From: Bacillota bacterium
GTDB lineage: Bacteria > Bacillota > Tb-RUG-66
Direction: 5' to 3'
DNA: 8,781 nucleotides
NCBI GenBank assembly: GCA_016288255.1
Contig: JAEEYS010000097.1
Coordinates: forward strand, 1 to 8,781
Below the pieces are notes generated by a model, which worked only from the letters and a program-made list of their open reading frames with translations, made no database searches and had not been told where the DNA came from. Shown piece by piece: positions 6,637 through 8,781 of this stretch (within the stretch, counting starts at the first letter, position 1; each line of letters starts with the position of its first letter). The position numbers were made by a program, and so were the translations under genes.

Positions 6637-7800
6637 ATGGAATATCTGGTTAGGCCGGCTTGGGCTGAAATAGATTTAAGCGCAATCAGGAACAATATCG
6701 AGGAAATCAAAAAAACACTGAAGCCGGGTGTCAAAATGATGGCAGTGGTGAAAGCAGACGGATACGGACATGGAGCGGAACAAGTTTCCAAAATCGCTCT
6801 TGCTTCCGGCGCGGATCAGCTGGCGGTTGCCGTATTGGATGAAGCGACCCGCTTGCGGGAAGAGGGGATCACGGCACCGATCCTTATTATGGGATATACG
6901 CCGGAATATCAGTTTGAAGAAGTGATCAGGCAGAATATCATGCAAACGGTATTTATGGAACAAATGGCGGAAGATCTTTCCAAAGCTGCCGTAAAATTGG
7001 GCAAGACGGCAAAGATCCATATCAAATTGGATACGGGTATGGGAAGACTGGGCTTTTTGGCAAATGAAGGATCGGTAGAGAAGATCGTTGCCATTTCGAA
7101 GCTGCCTAATTTGGAAATAGAAGGGATCTACACCCATTTTGCTTCTGCAGATGAATCGGACAAGGAGTAGACTATACTGCAAAACGAGCGGTTTTTGGGC
7201 GTGGTGCGGCAGCTGGAAGAAAGAGGCGTGATGATCCCCACAAAACATGTGGCGAATTCCGCCGCTATCGTGGATATGCCGGAGCTTCATTATAACATGG
7301 TAAGACCGGGTATCTTGATCTATGGGCTGTATCCTTCCAAAGAAGTGGATCAAAACAAGCTGTCTTTAAAGCAGGCGATGAGCTTTAAGGCAAAGATCGC
7401 TTATATCAAAGAAGTGGAAGAAGGCACGTTTATCAGCTACGGCAGGACCTACAGAACCAAAGGAAAAGAACGGATCGCCACCATTCCTTTGGGGTATGCG
7501 GACGGGTATCCCAGGAATCTCTCCGGAAAAAGCGAAGTGCTGATCGGCGGCAGGAGAGTGCCGGTGGTAGGAAATATTTGTATGGATCAAATGATGGTCA
7601 GACTGCCGAAAGATCTCAAAGCGAATATCGGAGACGAAGTGGTCATTTTTGGCAGACAGGGCGAAGAAATCATTACGGTAGATGAGATCGCGCAAAAATT
7701 GAATGTGATCAATTACGAGGTGGTATGCTCTGTTTCTAAAAGAGTGCCGCGCCTTTATTTTTTGGATGGAGAACTGCTCTCTGTGGATAAATGGATCTAG
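6637..7800 (+). pseudogene. alr: Alanine racemase interrupted by one in-frame TAG
   Basis: Interconverts L- and D-alanine with PLP; D-alanine goes into peptidoglycan. Read through the TAG at 7168-7170 (codon 178), the gene is 387 codons, normal for the family. The N-terminal half has WAEIDLSAIRNN, AVVKADGYGHG with the PLP lysine Lys39, and IKLDTGMGRLGF. The half after the stop has HVANSAA, MVRPGILIYGLYP, the second catalytic residue Tyr268 (ISYGRTY), IPLGYADGY, GNICMDQMMV and INYEVVCSVSKRVPR. Both halves are in one frame with no other damage. Compared with Geobacillus Alr (NTDYFSYQ), the stop falls exactly on the Tyr, one base from TAC or TAT. Possible explanations are a recent nonsense mutation, suppression, restart after the stop, or a sequencing error. 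GGAGG at 6625-6629 fits the ATG at 6637. Neither half alone carries both catalytic residues. Confidence 0.9.
7162..7179 (+). other. Premature amber codon with adjacent Shine-Dalgarno-like sequence and CTG
   Basis: AAGGAG (7162-7167) runs directly into the amber codon TAG (7168-7170). In the same frame an ATA (7174) and a CTG (7177-7179, nine bases after the AAGGAG) follow, then a TTG at 7195. This is the layout of a termination-reinitiation site, although the AAGGAG also encodes Lys-Glu, which is common at this place in the family and may be coincidence. Confidence 0.5.
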
Positions 7801-7806
7801 GGTAAA

Positions 7807-7834
7807 TTGCCAAAATGTAGGAAAACAGTATAAA
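7807..7834 (+). promoter_or_regulatory. Possible upstream sigma-A promoter in the alr–mazE gap
   Basis: TTGCCA (7807-7812) and TATAAA (7829-7834) each match five of six consensus bases at a 16-base spacing, seven bases after the alr stop. Plausible in sequence, but AT-rich gaps produce such pairs by chance. It would give mazEF a second, longer leader carrying the whole downstream promoter and repeats. Confidence 0.3.
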
Positions 7835-7881
7835 TTTAGCTTTTTAGAATATAATAGGTAATAGAAAAGCCGGGAATTGAT

Positions 7882-7911
7882 TTGACATAGGATCGTATCA
7901 ATGTATATAAT
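7882..7911 (+). promoter_or_regulatory. mazEF promoter, near-perfect sigma-A type
   Basis: TTGACA (7882-7887) and TATAAT (7906-7911) are both exact consensus, separated by 18 bases. Transcription should begin near 7918, leaving a leader of about 70 bases before mazE. The -10 lies at the edge of the ATATATCA repeats, so a protein bound there would block polymerase. The promoter lets mazEF be expressed independently of the alr transcript. Confidence 0.85.
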
Positions 7912-7913
7912 TT

Positions 7914-7949
7914 AATATATCAATCAATATATCAATTTATATATCAGAA
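7914..7949. repeat. Three 12-bp direct repeats in the mazEF promoter, probable operator
   Basis: ATATATCA occurs exactly at 7915-7922, 7927-7934 and 7939-7946, a strict 12-bp period; on the other strand this reads TGATATAT. The first two 12-base units differ at one position; the third is more diverged outside the core. A weaker match (GTATATAA, 6 of 8) covers the -10 at 7903-7910 in the same phase. Ribbon-helix-helix repressors commonly bind short tandem repeats next to their own promoters, and the first gene encodes one, so this is probably the MazE or MazEF operator. Binding is inferred. Confidence 0.7.
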
Positions 7950-7989
7950 GCATATACATCTTATTCATCAAATTTTAGGGGGTCCTTTC

Positions 7990-8271
7990 ATGGCTGAGTC
8001 AAAAAGAATCATGGTGAGCTTGCCGGGAAGTTTATTGGAAGAAATGGACGGTATTGCCGCCAAAGAAAATATGAATCGAAGCGAATTTATTCGTGAATCT
8101 ATGAAATTTTATATCAGGGAAAGACAGAAAAAACAGATTTACGAAAAAATGAAAGCGGGATATTTGGAAATGACAAATATCAACAGAACATTGGCAGAGC
8201 TGGGATTGACCGCAGACAACGAAGCGCTCCAAAGTTATGAAGAGTATTTGTCGGGAAGTGAGGAGTCATGA
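7990..8271 (+). CDS. mazE: MazE-type ribbon-helix-helix antitoxin (EndoAI/NdoAI family)
   Basis: A 93-residue antitoxin that binds and neutralises the MazF ribonuclease encoded next. The N-terminal half is a ribbon-helix-helix DNA-binding unit: strand KRIMVSLP (5-12), helix [13 protein letters not shown], turn [12 protein letters not shown], and helix 2 reaching about residue 45. The second half (46-93), with GYLEMTNIN and an acidic end, matches the B. subtilis EndoAI region that fills the toxin's RNA groove. This is not the AbrB-fold MazE of E. coli. The ATG at 7990 is preceded by AGGGGGT (7977-7983), one base from the ideal AGGAGGT and still able to pair through a G-U wobble. The stop overlaps the mazF start by four bases (ATGA), the usual coupling in these modules. 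Confidence 0.92.
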   Translation: MAESKRIMVSLPGSLLEEMDGIAAKENMNRSEFIRESMKFYIRERQKKQIYEKMKAGYLEMTNINRTLAELGLTADNEALQSYEEYLSGSEES

Positions 8272-8618
8272 TAGTTAAAAGAGGCGATATCTTTTATGCG
8301 GATCTAAGCCCGGTGATCGGTTCGGAACAAGGCGGTATCAGACCGGTCCTGGTCGTGCAAAATGATGTGGGGAATAAGTATTCGCCTACTGTGATCGCCC
8401 TGGCGATCACTGCCAAAATAGAAAAAGCAAAGCTTCCCACTCATATCGAAGTGACCAGGGAAGAATGCGATCTGGAAAAAGATTCCGTTATTTTGGCAGA
8501 ACAGATCAGAACCATTGATAAAAGAAGATTGAAAGAAAAGGTTGCCCATTTGGATGAAGAATATTTGGATCGTGTAGACAGCGCACTGAAAATCAGTTTG
8601 GGCTTGATCGATTTTTGA
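8268..8618 (+). CDS. mazF: MazF/EndoA endoribonuclease toxin (PemK family)
   Basis: A 116-residue sequence-specific mRNA interferase that cuts single-stranded RNA and slows growth when free of MazE. It closely resembles B. subtilis EndoA along the whole length: [20 protein letters not shown] at the start, then [13 protein letters not shown] with catalytic Arg25, [11 protein letters not shown] with catalytic Thr48, [25 protein letters not shown], and a C-terminus ending ISLGLIDF. B. subtilis EndoA cuts at UACAU; the same site is likely here given the similarity but is not shown. All catalytic positions are intact, so the toxin is probably active. The ATG overlaps the mazE stop, with GAGGAG just upstream. 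The stop codon forms part of the terminator stem. Confidence 0.96.
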   Translation: MIVKRGDIFYADLSPVIGSEQGGIRPVLVVQNDVGNKYSPTVIALAITAKIEKAKLPTHIEVTREECDLEKDSVILAEQIRTIDKRRLKEKVAHLDEEYLDRVDSALKISLGLIDF

Positions 8619-8657
8619 AATACCGGCGGTTAGTTTGCATGCCGGCATTTCTTTTTT
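8617..8657 (+). terminator. Intrinsic terminator after mazF
   Basis: GAAATACCGGC (8617-8627) pairs with GCCGGCATTTC (8641-8651) apart from one A-C mismatch, with a 13-base loop, followed by six T (8652-8657). The left arm begins inside the mazF stop codon. It separates the alr–mazEF region from tex. Confidence 0.88.
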
Positions 8658-8676
8658 CATAGACGGAGGAGTAAGA

Positions 8677-8781
8677 ATGGAGATCATTGAGCAGATCGCA
8701 AAGGAATTAGGAAAAAAAACAAATCATGTGAGAAGAACGGTTGCCCTTTTGGATGAAGGCAACACCATTCCTTTTATTGCC
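8677..8781 (+). CDS. tex: Tex-type RNA-binding transcription accessory protein, N-terminus only
   Basis: The first 35 codons of a gene that runs off the window. The peptide MEIIEQIAKELGKK, then VRRTVALLDEGNTIPFIA, is the characteristic start of Tex, a conserved cytosolic protein of roughly 720 residues. Its helix-hairpin-helix, RNase H-like and C-terminal S1 domains would lie downstream and are not visible here. GGAGGA (8665-8670) lies six bases before the ATG at 8677. The gene follows the mazF terminator, so it probably has its own promoter or relies on incomplete termination; none is obvious in the 19-base gap after the T tract. The motif supports the identity well despite the short length. 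Confidence 0.85.
   Translation, partial: MEIIEQIAKELGKKTNHVRRTVALLDEGNTIPFIA

Noticed and set aside
7168..7170. General reassignment of TAG as a sense codon
   Set aside because: TAG ends panB (1761-1763), the lipoprotein gene (6616-6618) and alr (7798-7800) at normal protein lengths, so at most this one codon would be recoded.
6676..7353. Long antisense open frame across alr (225 codons)
   Set aside because: It mirrors a codon-biased real gene, its product is rich in His, Phe and Arg with no recognisable domain, and no promoter or ribosome site was seen.
7839..7872. Inverted repeat GCTTTT/AAAAGC after alr as a terminator
   Set aside because: A six-base AT-rich stem with a loop of about 20 bases and no following T run; too weak.

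Overview
The window is a compact, all-plus-strand stretch of a Gram-positive (Firmicutes/Clostridia-type) chromosome. Three things suggest this: the gene order acpS – nnr – lipoprotein – alr – mazE/mazF – tex, which is a Firmicutes arrangement (acpS, a lipoprotein gene, alr and mazEF are also neighbours in Bacillus subtilis); strong purine-rich Shine-Dalgarno sites with some TTG/GTG starts; and a MazF very close to B. subtilis EndoA. A 207-aa lipoprotein directly upstream of alr recalls the gerS–alr2 pair of Clostridioides difficile and would fit a spore-former. I cannot name the species. No mobile element, CRISPR array, tRNA or rRNA was seen.

Layout. (1) Positions 1-1763: panE (its first codons lie before the window) and panB, the two enzymes that make pantoate for pantothenate/CoA. 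panC and panD are not next to them. (2) 1817-2815: two adjacent, related NimA-like flavin-binding split-barrel proteins, closed by a strong intrinsic terminator at 2830-2861. (3) 2971-7800: probably one transcript from an extended -10 promoter near 2947. It encodes an unrecognised five-helix membrane protein with a long basic tail, AcpS, the bifunctional NAD(P)HX repair enzyme Nnr, a GerS/YdcC-position lipoprotein and alanine racemase. (4) 7801-8657: an AT-rich control region, then the mazEF toxin-antitoxin pair and an intrinsic terminator. (5) 8677-8781: the first 35 codons of tex.

Two features stand out. The alanine racemase gene has one in-frame TAG (7168-7170) exactly where relatives carry a Tyr, with an AAGGAG sequence directly before it; the rest of the gene is intact in the same frame. 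The mazEF leader has a near-consensus sigma-A promoter followed by three exact copies of ATATATCA at a strict 12-bp period, probably the operator for the ribbon-helix-helix antitoxin, and then the only UACAU (the known cut site of B. subtilis MazF) in the predicted mazEF message.

The housekeeping genes are loosely linked by cofactor chemistry: PanE/PanB feed CoA synthesis, AcpS uses CoA to activate acyl carrier protein, and Nnr repairs damaged NAD(P)H. Every gene is on the same strand and there is no gene-free stretch over 300 bases; the longest gaps are 7801-7989 and 2816-2970, both regulatory.
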